Source of the DNA: Terriglobales bacterium
GTDB taxonomy: Bacteria > Acidobacteriota > Terriglobia > Terriglobales > Acidobacteriaceae
Length of the DNA: 56,157 nucleotides
Assembly: GCA_035487355.1 (NCBI GenBank)
Contig: DATHMF010000003.1
Location: forward strand, 1-56,157
Reading direction: 5' to 3'
The notes beneath the pieces are model-generated. The model was not told the DNA's origin, did not search any database, and was given only the letters and a program-made list of their open reading frames with translations. Below, one piece after another: positions 26,290-34,117 of the stretch. The position numbers and the translations under genes were made by a program. Position 1 is the first letter of the stretch, and each line of letters begins with the position of its first letter.

Positions 26290-26309
26290 AAGTAAGTAAA
26301 TGCTTACTT
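26290..26309 (+). promoter_or_regulatory. Palindrome AAGTAAG-N6-CTTACTT upstream of the BON protein
   Basis: A perfect 7-bp inverted repeat spaced by TAAATG, ending 15 bp before the ATG of the triple-BON gene, in an AT-rich leader. Symmetry and size fit a dimeric repressor site of TetR-like type, but no such regulator gene is nearby. Confidence 0.45.
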
Positions 26310-26324
26310 CAAGGAAGGTGAACT

Positions 26325-27122
26325 ATGTTTAACCGTAAGACGAGATTTTCTATTGCGTTGCTGATTTTGGCTTTGATTCTTCCCGTGTTCGCGTTGGCCC
26401 AGCCAACCGGCGCTGCGAGCGCAGCGGACGCCAGGGACGCGAAGGTACTGCAGAATGTTGAGAAGATGCTGGCTGATCATCCCAGTTTCAAGGATGTGCA
26501 TCCCTCCGTTGAGGACAGTATTGTTACGCTGCAGGGCTCGGTGGAGAGTTATTACAACAAAGTGCGGCTGCACGACAAGGTGAAAGGCGTGCACGGCGTT
26601 GAAGGGGTGCGCAACCAGGTGCAGGTCAACACTGAAGCAATTTCTGATGACAAGCTCCTGAATACGCTGGCCAGTAAGCTCCGTTACGACCGGATAGGGC
26701 GCGGCATCATGTTTAACAATCTCACGCTGCAGGTCAACGACGGGCATGTGACCCTCGGCGGAAATGTGCTGAATTACCCCGATCGCGACTCTGCAATTTC
26801 TATCGTGGAAAATGCCAGGGGCGTGACTGACGTCACCGACAACATTGAGGTGGCCCCTGTGTCTTTTTTCGACGATGAGCTTCGCATTCGCCTCGCACGC
26901 GCGATTTATGGCAGCCCGGTGCTGCAAAGATATGCGCTTGATCCGCAAGCACCTATCCGCATCGTCGTGGAGCAAGGGCATGTGACTTTGTACGGTGCAG
27001 TGGATAACAAGCTGGACAGGCAAGTTGCATACATGCAGGCGCGGTCAGTACCAGGCGCGTTCAGCGTGGACAACAAAATTGCGATACCCGGCGACCGAAC
27101 CAATATGGACCAGGCCCGCTGA
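26325..27122 (+). CDS. Secreted protein with three BON domains
   Basis: An exported protein of 265 residues. A Sec signal peptide (MFNRKTRFSIALLILALILPVFALAQ) is followed by three consecutive BON domains at about 35-105, 108-172 and 178-258. Each has a conserved VxLxGxV strand and a GV/VxNxI/V ending: IVTLQGSVES..GVEGVRNQV, VTLGGNVLNY..GVTDVTDNI, VTLYGAVDNK..GAFSVDNKI. BON domains bind phospholipid and occur in osmotic-shock and outer-membrane maintenance proteins such as OsmY. AAGGAAGG upstream gives a good ribosome site. A terminator follows, so it is a single-gene unit. Confidence 0.9.
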   Translation: MFNRKTRFSIALLILALILPVFALAQPTGAASAADARDAKVLQNVEKMLADHPSFKDVHPSVEDSIVTLQGSVESYYNKVRLHDKVKGVHGVEGVRNQVQVNTEAISDDKLLNTLASKLRYDRIGRGIMFNNLTLQVNDGHVTLGGNVLNYPDRDSAISIVENARGVTDVTDNIEVAPVSFFDDELRIRLARAIYGSPVLQRYALDPQAPIRIVVEQGHVTLYGAVDNKLDRQVAYMQARSVPGAFSVDNKIAIPGDRTNMDQAR

Positions 27123-27140
27123 ATAACGGGGAGTCCTCAG

Positions 27141-27167
27141 AAAGCACAGCATTTTTGCTGTGCTTTT
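27141..27167 (+). terminator. Intrinsic terminator after the BON-protein gene
   Basis: A perfect 10-bp stem AAAGCACAGC (27141-27150) / GCTGTGCTTT (27157-27166) with a 6-base loop and a short T-run, 18 bp past the stop. The A/T ends of the stem make it usable in both directions. Confidence 0.85.
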
Positions 27168-27242
27168 CTGTTGTAGACCAACCTAGGGTTCAAAGAGCGT
27201 TCAATTTTTGTTGACCGCGCAGACTCCAGCTACAATATTGTT

Positions 27243-28118
27243 GTGCCTCTGCTTCGCGACATTCGCACCACTCTGGAGATGATCAAGTGGGAGCACTCCG
27301 TTTTCGCGCTTCCGTTTGCTCTTTGCGGCGCTATGCTTGCGGCTCGAGGATGGCCGGCGGCGTGGCAGCTCTTCTGGATTGTTGTCGCCATGGTGGGCGC
27401 GCGCTCGGCTGCCATGGCCTTCAATCGTCTGATAGATGCTGAAATTGACGCTGCCAATCCGCGCACGAGCATGCGCGCCATACCTGCCGGCGCCCTTTCG
27501 CGAAAGTTCGTTGCCGTCTTTGTCGTGATCTCAGCCGCTGTTCTCATGCTGGCTGCGTGGCGGCTGAATCGTCTGGCTTTTTACCTTTCTCCTGTGGCGC
27601 TGGCTGTAGTTCTCTTGTATTCATTTACCAAACGGTTTACGAGCTGGTCGCATCTGGTGTTGGGTTTCGCTTTGGGAATCGCTCCTGCCGCAGCCTGGAT
27701 CGCAGTTCGCGGATCACTCGATCCGCGTATCCTGCTGCTTACAGCGGCTGTGACCTTTTGGGTGAGCGGATTTGATGTGCTCTACGCCTGCCAGGATTAC
27801 GAGTTTGACCGCCAGCGGGGACTGTATTCGATTCCGCGCTTTGCCGGTATCAGCAATGCGCTCTGGATCGCCCGCGTCCTGCATTTCATCATGCTCGGCC
27901 TGTTGGCGGCGTTGGTGATGGTCTTTGGATTAGGGAAGTTTTCGCTCGCCGGGGTCCTGGTGGTGGCCGTGTTGCTGATCTACGAGCATTCGCTGGTGCG
28001 TGCCAATGATCTCAGCAAACTCAACGCCGCATTTTTCACGATGAACGGCGTTATCTCAGTCGTGTTTTTCCTTTTTATCGCCGCAGATCTGCTCTTGCCT
28101 AACCTGGGCGGGCGTTAA
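27243..28118 (+). CDS. mqnP: UbiA-family prenyltransferase, menaquinone (futalosine) type
   Basis: An integral-membrane prenyltransferase, 291 residues and about nine helices. It attaches the polyprenyl chain to an aromatic acid. The two Mg-diphosphate motifs are NRLIDAEIDAANPRT (first NxxxD..D) and DYEFDRQRG (second DxxxD). The sequence MRAIPAGALS between helices is typical of the MqnP branch. mqnE lies about 1 kb away and an IspB-type synthase is upstream, so it most likely makes the menaquinone precursor from 6-amino-6-deoxyfutalosine-derived naphthoate. GTG is the start codon. A ubiA role in ubiquinone is less likely in this group. Confidence 0.88.
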   Translation: MPLLRDIRTTLEMIKWEHSVFALPFALCGAMLAARGWPAAWQLFWIVVAMVGARSAAMAFNRLIDAEIDAANPRTSMRAIPAGALSRKFVAVFVVISAAVLMLAAWRLNRLAFYLSPVALAVVLLYSFTKRFTSWSHLVLGFALGIAPAAAWIAVRGSLDPRILLLTAAVTFWVSGFDVLYACQDYEFDRQRGLYSIPRFAGISNALWIARVLHFIMLGLLAALVMVFGLGKFSLAGVLVVAVLLIYEHSLVRANDLSKLNAAFFTMNGVISVVFFLFIAADLLLPNLGGR

Positions 28119-28161
28119 GAAGTCGAATATTTAAACCGCAGGTGTTTCTGAGATGTCGCCG

Positions 28162-28800
28162 TTAGCGCGCCCCGCCGATTGGCTTTTGCTCAAAACTGAG
28201 TGATTCCATGCTGCGAATCAAGGTATCCATGTCATCGGAGTTCACAGCCATGAAAGTGAATGTGACTGCGTAATTCGATGACAACATGAAAACCTGGGTT
28301 TGATAGAAGACAGGACTGCCAGGCGTGGACTTCGATACCAGATCAACCCGATAGAACTGCTTGCCTGCAAACGTGTACTGCTTATCGGTGTGCAGCACAT
28401 CAAAGCCGCCCGACGGCCCGGCAAATGTTTTCAGAGCGCCTTCGATAAAAGTCTTCGGGGTGGTGTTCTTCGGCAAAGGGTCGGCGTTAATCGCGATGTA
28501 GCGCATATCCGTTCCATCCGATGACGCAGGATTGCCGGTAAACAATGCGTATTGGCTCGCCCCGGAGCTGGAAGACTGGACCGCGGTGCCCTTCCAACCT
28601 TCCGGATAACGATAGGAGAATCCGAAATAGCTGTTTACGTAATGCTTCCCGTCAATAACTCCGAAATCGGGGTGAGGTTCAGTCACTTGCGGACCGAGTT
28701 CAGCCCGCGGACCGGAGCCCTGAGGCTGGCCGATCAGGGACGAGGCCATTAGTATGATGGCGCAAAATAAAGCAATGACAGAAACACGTTGTACGGACAT
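28162..28800 (-). CDS. Secreted hypothetical protein
   Basis: A 212-residue exported protein with a signal peptide (MSVQRVSVIALFCAIILMASSLIGQ). The mature chain is beta-rich; FGFSYRYPEGW and the ending SMESLSF resemble the PsbP/DUF1795-like fold found in many small exported proteins, with no enzymatic motif. It is transcribed away from mqnE across a 400-bp region that contains the palindromic array. I recognise it only as a general type. Confidence 0.6.
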   Translation of the reverse strand: MSVQRVSVIALFCAIILMASSLIGQPQGSGPRAELGPQVTEPHPDFGVIDGKHYVNSYFGFSYRYPEGWKGTAVQSSSSGASQYALFTGNPASSDGTDMRYIAINADPLPKNTTPKTFIEGALKTFAGPSGGFDVLHTDKQYTFAGKQFYRVDLVSKSTPGSPVFYQTQVFMLSSNYAVTFTFMAVNSDDMDTLIRSMESLSFEQKPIGGAR

Positions 28801-29201
28801 GAAGAAACCTCATAACTTAATATATGTATGGGTTTTTGATTGCATACTCGCCACCATGTTGGGCGAGATGGGTCGTTTTCAAAGTAGCTCTTACACCCCA
28901 GCTATTGAGGTGCTAACTGCTTAAGTACATTCCACTTTCTCATCATTGGACAGTAACGCGAAAGTTACTCTAGTACCATATACTGGTACCAAAGTAACAT
29001 ACGTACCATTATGTGGTACGATGTCGCGAGTTATGAAATTCCTGAAATGAAACGCTTGCGCCTTTTCAGGGGCCGGAAAGCATGCCAGTTTTTGAACGCT
29101 GGAATGGGTTTGCCGGTTAAGAGTTGAACACCATGTGCTGATTACTAAATAATTGCTAAATACTTTTTTCACGCGTTATCATCAATAATAGTTAACAGTT
29201 C
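28801..29201. other. Divergent control region between a secreted-protein gene and mqnE
   Basis: AT-rich, no credible gene. It holds the three-part palindromic array listed at 28951-29019. The rest is unique. The 83-codon minus-strand frame across the array is treated as spurious. Confidence 0.6.
28951..29019. promoter_or_regulatory. Operator-like array: two GTACCA-N5-TGGTAC palindromes and an AGTAAC hairpin
   Basis: AGTAAC-GCGAAA-GTTACT lies at 28951-28968. Identical palindromes GTACCA-N5-TGGTAC are at 28973-28989 and 29003-29019, with centres exactly 30 bp apart, close to three helical turns. The spacers differ (TATAC, TTATG), so the arms and not the spacers are conserved. This points to two same-face binding sites for a dimeric regulator. 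It lies between divergent genes about 150 bp from each start. Confidence 0.65.
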
Positions 29202-30341
29202 ATGATGCACACACGCCAGACCCACGCTTTTCAGACCGACGACATACGCCTGCGTCCTATTGCCGATAAGGTAGTTGCCGGCGAACGGCTCACGCCAGCG
29301 GATGCACTCGCGCTCTTTCAATCGTCCGATATTTTGGCCATTGGCTGGATGGCCAACCAGGTGCGCGAACGCATGCACGGTGATGTGACCTACTTCAACG
29401 TGAACCGTCACATTAATCCGACGAACGTCTGCGTGGCTGCCTGCCGTCTGTGCGCCTTCGGACGAAAAAAAGATACGCACGGTTCCTACACCATGGCGCT
29501 GGAAGAAGCCTGGCAAACGGCGGCATCGGGCTATTCGGAAGCTGTGACGGAGTTCCACATCGTCGGAGGATTGCATCCTGACCTGCCATTCTCGTATTTT
29601 CTGGACCTGATTGCCGGACTCAAACAGCGCTTTCCCAAAGTGCATCTCAAGGCGTTCACCATGGTAGAAGTTGCGTATCTGGCCAAGCGAGCGAAGCTTT
29701 CAATCCGTGAGACGCTGGAACAATTGAAGATGGCGGGCGTGGATTCGCTGCCTGGCGGCGGCGCAGAGATTTTTGCCCCGCGGGTACGGTCCATCATCTG
29801 CGACCATAAGATTGACGGTTCCGAGTGGCTGGAAACCGCGCGCCTCGCGCACCAGATCGGGCTGCGCTCCAACGCGACCATGCTCTACGGCCACGTGGAA
29901 AACGATGAAGACCGCGTAGATCATTTGCTCAAGCTGCGTCAGTTGCAGGATGAAACCAGCGGCTTTCAGACTTACATTCCGCTGGCGTTCCATCCTGATA
30001 ACACACCTTTGCAACACCTGCCAAAAACCACCGGCATGCTGGACATCAAGAACATCGCATTAGGCCGCCTGGTGCTCGATAATTTTCCGCACATCAAGGC
30101 CTACTGGCAGATGATGACACCTAAAATCGCGCAGATTGCCTTGCGCTTCGGCGCCGATGACATTGACGGCACCGTGATCGAGGAAAAAATCTACCACGAC
30201 GCCGGCGCGACGACTCCGCAGGGAATGCGCCGCGAAGAGTTGACCCGGCTTATCCGCGAGGCCGGCCGCGAGCCGGTTGAGCGCGACACCATGTACCACC
30301 CTGTTACCCGCACCGAGACGTCGTTTACGGTTGCGGTGTAA
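29202..30341 (+). CDS. mqnE: Aminofutalosine synthase MqnE (radical SAM)
   Basis: Second enzyme of the futalosine route to menaquinone. It joins 3-[(1-carboxyvinyl)oxy]benzoate to the adenosyl radical of S-adenosylmethionine, giving aminofutalosine. It is 379 residues. The radical-SAM cluster cysteines are Cys77, Cys81 and Cys84 (CVAACRLC). The barrel follows with EFHIVGGLHPDLPFSYF and LPGGGAEIFAPRVR, both typical of MqnE/MqnC. Cytosolic, oxygen-sensitive in known members. With mqnP it shows this organism uses the futalosine pathway; mqnA, B, C and D are elsewhere. Confidence 0.93.
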   Translation: MMHTRQTHAFQTDDIRLRPIADKVVAGERLTPADALALFQSSDILAIGWMANQVRERMHGDVTYFNVNRHINPTNVCVAACRLCAFGRKKDTHGSYTMALEEAWQTAASGYSEAVTEFHIVGGLHPDLPFSYFLDLIAGLKQRFPKVHLKAFTMVEVAYLAKRAKLSIRETLEQLKMAGVDSLPGGGAEIFAPRVRSIICDHKIDGSEWLETARLAHQIGLRSNATMLYGHVENDEDRVDHLLKLRQLQDETSGFQTYIPLAFHPDNTPLQHLPKTTGMLDIKNIALGRLVLDNFPHIKAYWQMMTPKIAQIALRFGADDIDGTVIEEKIYHDAGATTPQGMRREELTRLIREAGREPVERDTMYHPVTRTETSFTVAV

Positions 30342-30449
30342 GCGTAACCATCTAAATCGGCGTTGACCGCGTTCATCGTTCATTGTTCATCTGCGGCGAA
30401 AGGAAATCCTCGTTCTGCACAGCACAAGATTTCAAATTGCAAGAAATTT

Positions 30450-30506
30450 ATCTACCTAGAACCCACTCATAGGTAGATTATTTCTGCTCCCGCTGTTTCT
30501 TGCGGG
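30450..30506 (+). promoter_or_regulatory. Tandem hairpins upstream of the HPF-sigma fusion gene
   Basis: Two inverted repeats follow one another: ATCTACCTA (30450-30458)/TAGGTAGAT (30470-30478) with an 11-base loop, and CCCGC (30489-30493)/GCGGG (30502-30506) with an 8-base loop. They lie about 110 bp after mqnE and 100 bp before the fusion gene. They may be a weak terminator plus operator or a structured leader. Confidence 0.45.
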
Positions 30507-30605
30507 TGTAGAATCACGGCAGATAAGAGGTTCCAGGCACAAATCTCATCCTGCACTGGAAAAACGTTAACGTTCCCAGCGACTTCGATTCCCAACGAGG
30601 TTCTA

Positions 30606-31649
30606 ATGAACGTGCATATCAGTTATAAAACCGCTAAGGCCCCCGATGTTGAGCGGGAATTTGCACACCATATCCAAAAATTAGACCGGCGGCTGCTGGT
30701 CTTTCGTCCTGACCTGGTGCATCTGCACGGGATTGTAGACCAGGGCAGCTCTTTGCGTGGCGAGACTTCCATCTCGCTCAATTTGCGTTTGCCTTCAGGG
30801 CAGCTCGCCTCGCAGCAATCGGGTCCGACGGCGGTGAGGGCCATGAAGGCCGCGTTCAGCGAACTGTTGAAACAACTGACCAAGCACAAAGACCTGCTGC
30901 GCGGATTTCACCGCCGCGCGCGCCGAAAAGCAGGGAATGGCCTGGCGAAGCAGATCCCGTTCGAGCAGACGTTTGCTGCAGTGCATCCCCCGCTGGCTTC
31001 GGTGGAGGACATCTATTCATTTGTTAACGCGAATTTAGTGAAGATCGAACGGTTTATCGTGCGCGAGATGCGCTATCGCACCAACCAGGCACAGGTGGAT
31101 TCGGAGGCCGTAGATCCGAAAGAAGTTCTCGATGAAGTCGTGGCTACGGCTTTGGGCGAAGAGGAGAACAAGCCCGAACTTCTTACCCTGGAACGCTGGA
31201 TGTATCGCCTGGCCATACAAGCAATCAACCGCCTGACGAGCAACGATCCCGAACAGGAGAATGCAGTTCCCCTGGAACGCTCGGAGCGCAAACGCAACGT
31301 GACCGGCAGCGACGAGGCCGAAATGCAGTTCCATCAGCCCGACGAAACCCTGCTGGCAGAAAGTGTAATTGCCGACCGCCGCCAGGCCACGCCGGAAGAA
31401 ATCACGTATTCCGACGAGATGATCAACTTAGTAGAGGTTGCGTTGCTCCGGGCAAAAAAAGAAGACCGGGAAGCGTTCATTCTGTATGCGGTTGAAGGCT
31501 TCACACTTGATGAAATTGCTACCACCACGGAACGCAACGGCGAACAAGTGCGCAAATCCATTCACAATGCGCGTACGTATTTGAAGAAGACACTTCATAT
31601 TCCCAATCCCTTTAAAGACAGGCTGCTGCAACATTCCCGAATTGCGTAA
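30606..31649 (+). CDS. Fusion of a ribosome-hibernation (HPF/RaiA-like) domain to sigma-70 regions 2 and 4
   Basis: A 347-residue protein. Residues 1-100 have the S30AE (HPF/RaiA/YfiA) pattern: MNVHISYKTAKAPDV..., a strand ISLNLRLPSGQLASQQ, and the helix ending LLKQLTKHKDLLR that matches the family's LxKQLxKxKxKxR. In HPF this domain binds the 30S decoding centre and stops translation. A basic linker (101-130) leads to a divergent sigma region 2 (131-212, KIERFIVREMRYR..ERWMYRLAIQAINRL) and a region 4 helix-turn-helix (273-331, REAFILYAVEGFTLDEIATTTERNGEQVRKSIHNAR), as in ECF sigma factors. No anti-sigma gene is adjacent. See findings; the combined function is inferred. Confidence 0.85.
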   Translation: MNVHISYKTAKAPDVEREFAHHIQKLDRRLLVFRPDLVHLHGIVDQGSSLRGETSISLNLRLPSGQLASQQSGPTAVRAMKAAFSELLKQLTKHKDLLRGFHRRARRKAGNGLAKQIPFEQTFAAVHPPLASVEDIYSFVNANLVKIERFIVREMRYRTNQAQVDSEAVDPKEVLDEVVATALGEEENKPELLTLERWMYRLAIQAINRLTSNDPEQENAVPLERSERKRNVTGSDEAEMQFHQPDETLLAESVIADRRQATPEEITYSDEMINLVEVALLRAKKEDREAFILYAVEGFTLDEIATTTERNGEQVRKSIHNARTYLKKTLHIPNPFKDRLLQHSRIA

Positions 31650-31731
31650 TTTGAAGATGATCACTGATGTGTTAGCGGCATCGTGAAAATGGCATAATGT
31701 CCCTCTGAATCCTGCAAGGGGGGTTAGTGCC

Positions 31732-32985
31732 ATGAAATTTTCTCGCCGTGATTTTCTTGCTACCGCCGCGTTAACTTCTGCCTCATTGGCGGCGGGCATA
31801 GAAAGCGATGCCCAGGAAACCACCACCCACGATCACAAACCGCGTCAGACGATGACCATGGCGGAGCCGGTTGCTTACAAGCGTCCGGTCATTATCTGCA
31901 AGCCCACGGGAACGCAGGGGATTGACGCTGCTTACGACATGCTGCGCAACGGACAGGATACGCTTGATGCCGTCCTGCACGTCTGCAAGGTGCAGGAGGA
32001 TGATCCGAATGACGACTCGGTCGGTCTGGGCGGATTGCCGAATGAAGAGGGTGTGGTGGAGCTTGACGCCTGTTGCATGCACGGTCCTACACGGCGCGCC
32101 GGATCGGTGGGCGGTGTACGCAACATCAAAAATGTTTGCCTCGTCGCCAAAGCCGTGATGGAGCACACGGGACACGTCATGCTCGTCGGCGAAGGCGCCG
32201 AGCGCTTTGCTGTTGACATGGGCTTTCCCAGAGAAAACCTTCTCACCGAGCACTCGCGCAAGATCTGGTTGCTGTGGAAAGAGACCCACTCTGATAAAGA
32301 CTGGTGGGGACCAGGCGTGGCCGATCCAAGCTGGAAGCCTCCGATTCAAACTCCACGGTCAAGATATGTTCCCCGATCGGGAAAAGATGTGGAAGCAGCT
32401 ATCCACGAGCTGGAGCCTCTGGCCGCCGCCATTGGCATTGAGCCGGAATTTCGCCGCGGCGCCATCGAGCGCGTGCTCTTTCCGCCAACCGGCACGATTC
32501 ACGTCTCCGCGGTGAACGAAAAGGGAGAGATGTCGGGTGCGACCACCACCAGCGGTCTGGCATGGAAGCTTGCTGGACGCCTGGGCGACTCACCCATCAT
32601 CGGCGCGGGATGCTACACCGATCAGGATGTGGGCTCCGCGGGCGCTACTGGCAGCGGCGAGGAGAACATCAAGGTCGCAGGTGCGCATACTATCGTGGAA
32701 AACATGCGCAAGGGAATGTCGCCACAGGAGGCGGGCATGGAGACGCTCCGCCGCATCGCCCGCAACCACAATAACGATATGAACCGCTTGCGTTACCTCG
32801 ACATGGTCTATTACATTCTGCGCAAAGATGGGGCTTATGCCGGCGTTGCTCTGTGGAGCGGACCGCCAGATCATCCGCGCAGCTTCGCGGTGCACGATGG
32901 AACCAAGCGCATCGAGAAGTGCGCATATCTGTTTGAAGGTGCTTCCATTGATTGGCCGCCGATTCCCAAGCTGCCTGAAAATTGA
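31732..32985 (+). CDS. Tat-exported isoaspartyl peptidase/asparaginase-type Ntn hydrolase
   Basis: A 417-residue N-terminal-nucleophile hydrolase of the glycosylasparaginase/isoaspartyl peptidase family. It starts with a twin-arginine signal (SRRDFLA) and hydrophobic core. The likely self-cleavage nucleophile is Thr255 in TGTIHVSAV, followed by the substrate-binding segments GEMSGATTTSGLAWKLAGR and GDSPIIGAGCYTD..GSAGATGSGEE, all as in this family. Mature enzyme would be two chains, active outside the cytoplasm on asparagine-linked sugars or isoaspartyl peptides. AAGGGGGG precedes the ATG. Ends 20 bp before the convergent deoxyhypusine-synthase-like gene. Confidence 0.9.
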   Translation: MKFSRRDFLATAALTSASLAAGIESDAQETTTHDHKPRQTMTMAEPVAYKRPVIICKPTGTQGIDAAYDMLRNGQDTLDAVLHVCKVQEDDPNDDSVGLGGLPNEEGVVELDACCMHGPTRRAGSVGGVRNIKNVCLVAKAVMEHTGHVMLVGEGAERFAVDMGFPRENLLTEHSRKIWLLWKETHSDKDWWGPGVADPSWKPPIQTPRSRYVPRSGKDVEAAIHELEPLAAAIGIEPEFRRGAIERVLFPPTGTIHVSAVNEKGEMSGATTTSGLAWKLAGRLGDSPIIGAGCYTDQDVGSAGATGSGEENIKVAGAHTIVENMRKGMSPQEAGMETLRRIARNHNNDMNRLRYLDMVYYILRKDGAYAGVALWSGPPDHPRSFAVHDGTKRIEKCAYLFEGASIDWPPIPKLPEN

Positions 32986-33005
32986 TGTGGCGCTTCAACG
33001 CCGGC

Positions 33006-33977
33006 TCACCATCCCAGGACGTAGGCAAAAATCAACGGCGCAACAATGGTGGCGTCTGACTCGATGATGAACTTCGGCGTGTCTATTCCCAACTTGCCCC
33101 ACGTGATTTTTTCGTTGGGGACCGCGCCGGAATATGAGCCATAACTGGTGGTGGAGTCGCTGATCTGGCAGAAATATGCCCATAGCGGAACATTGTTGCG
33201 TTGCAAATCCTGATGCAGCATGGGAACGACGCAAATAGGGAAGTCGCCGGCGATTCCGCCGCCAATCTGGAAGAAGCCCAGCGGGGTTTTGGCTGTGGTC
33301 TCGGTGTACCATTCGGCAAGTTCCATCATGTACTCGATTCCTGTCCTGACCGTGTGGACTTTTTTTACATCGCCGCTGATGCAGTGGCCGGCGTACATAT
33401 TTCCGAGGGTAGCGTCCTCCCATCCGGGGACGAACATAGGCAGATTTTTTTCTGCTGCCGCCATCAGCCAACTGTTCTTAGGATCAATCTGGTAGGAATC
33501 CTTGAGCTTGCAGGCCCGCAAGATCTTATACATAAACTCGTGAGGGAAGTAGCGTTCGTTCTTCTTATCTGCCGCCACCCACTCTTCCAGTACCACGCTT
33601 TCGATGCGGCGCATGGCCTCCATCTCTGGGATGCACGTATCTGTTACACGGTTCATGTGCCGGGCGAGCAGTGCGGCTTCGTCCTTCGGGGTCAGATCAC
33701 GGTAATGGGGGACGCGCTCGTAGAAATTGTGGGCCACGAGATTGAAGACGTCCTCCTCGAGGTTGGCGCCGGTACAACAGATGCCGTGGACTTTATCCTG
33801 GCGGATCATCTCGGCCAAAGATATCCCCAACTCGGCCGTGCTCATGGCCCCGGCAATGGTTACAAACATCTTGCCGCCCTTTTCCAGGAGCTGGATATAG
33901 CCTTTGGCGGCATCCATCATCGCCGCCGCGTTGAAGTGCCGGTAGTGCCGTTGCATGAACTCGGTGATAGGACCCAT
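33006..33977 (-). CDS. Deoxyhypusine synthase-like protein
   Basis: A 323-residue homologue of eukaryotic/archaeal deoxyhypusine synthase. It keeps the NAD-binding and active-site segments: FVTIAGAMSTAELG, CCTGANLEEDVF, the late GGGIAGDF and SYSGAVPNEKITWGKLG. Lys295 in WGK is in the place of the lysine that forms the covalent imine intermediate. Deoxyhypusine synthase uses spermidine to modify eIF5A/aIF5A; bacteria have EF-P instead and lack that target. Bacterial homologues are discussed as homospermidine-type or other polyamine enzymes, so the substrate is unknown. The gene has its own short upstream gap. Confidence 0.88.
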   Translation of the reverse strand: MGPITEFMQRHYRHFNAAAMMDAAKGYIQLLEKGGKMFVTIAGAMSTAELGISLAEMIRQDKVHGICCTGANLEEDVFNLVAHNFYERVPHYRDLTPKDEAALLARHMNRVTDTCIPEMEAMRRIESVVLEEWVAADKKNERYFPHEFMYKILRACKLKDSYQIDPKNSWLMAAAEKNLPMFVPGWEDATLGNMYAGHCISGDVKKVHTVRTGIEYMMELAEWYTETTAKTPLGFFQIGGGIAGDFPICVVPMLHQDLQRNNVPLWAYFCQISDSTTSYGSYSGAVPNEKITWGKLGIDTPKFIIESDATIVAPLIFAYVLGW

Positions 33978-34117
33978 TACAGCTCCGTTCAGATGAAGTT
34001 GTTAAACCTCACAAGATATCATGAATGAAAAAAACTCTCACCTAGAGACGAACAATATGGAGACGGTTCTCTGAGTGAAAGCTCGAACTTGCCGAGAATT
34101 ACATTGCGAAATTGGGT

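Noticed and set aside
28921..29172. An 83-codon minus-strand frame through the palindromic array
   Set aside because: Its sequence follows directly from the palindromes, has no ribosome site, and no protein-like pattern.
33201..34028. A 275-codon frame antisense to the deoxyhypusine synthase-like gene
   Set aside because: Same reasoning: complement of a conserved gene with no motif of its own.
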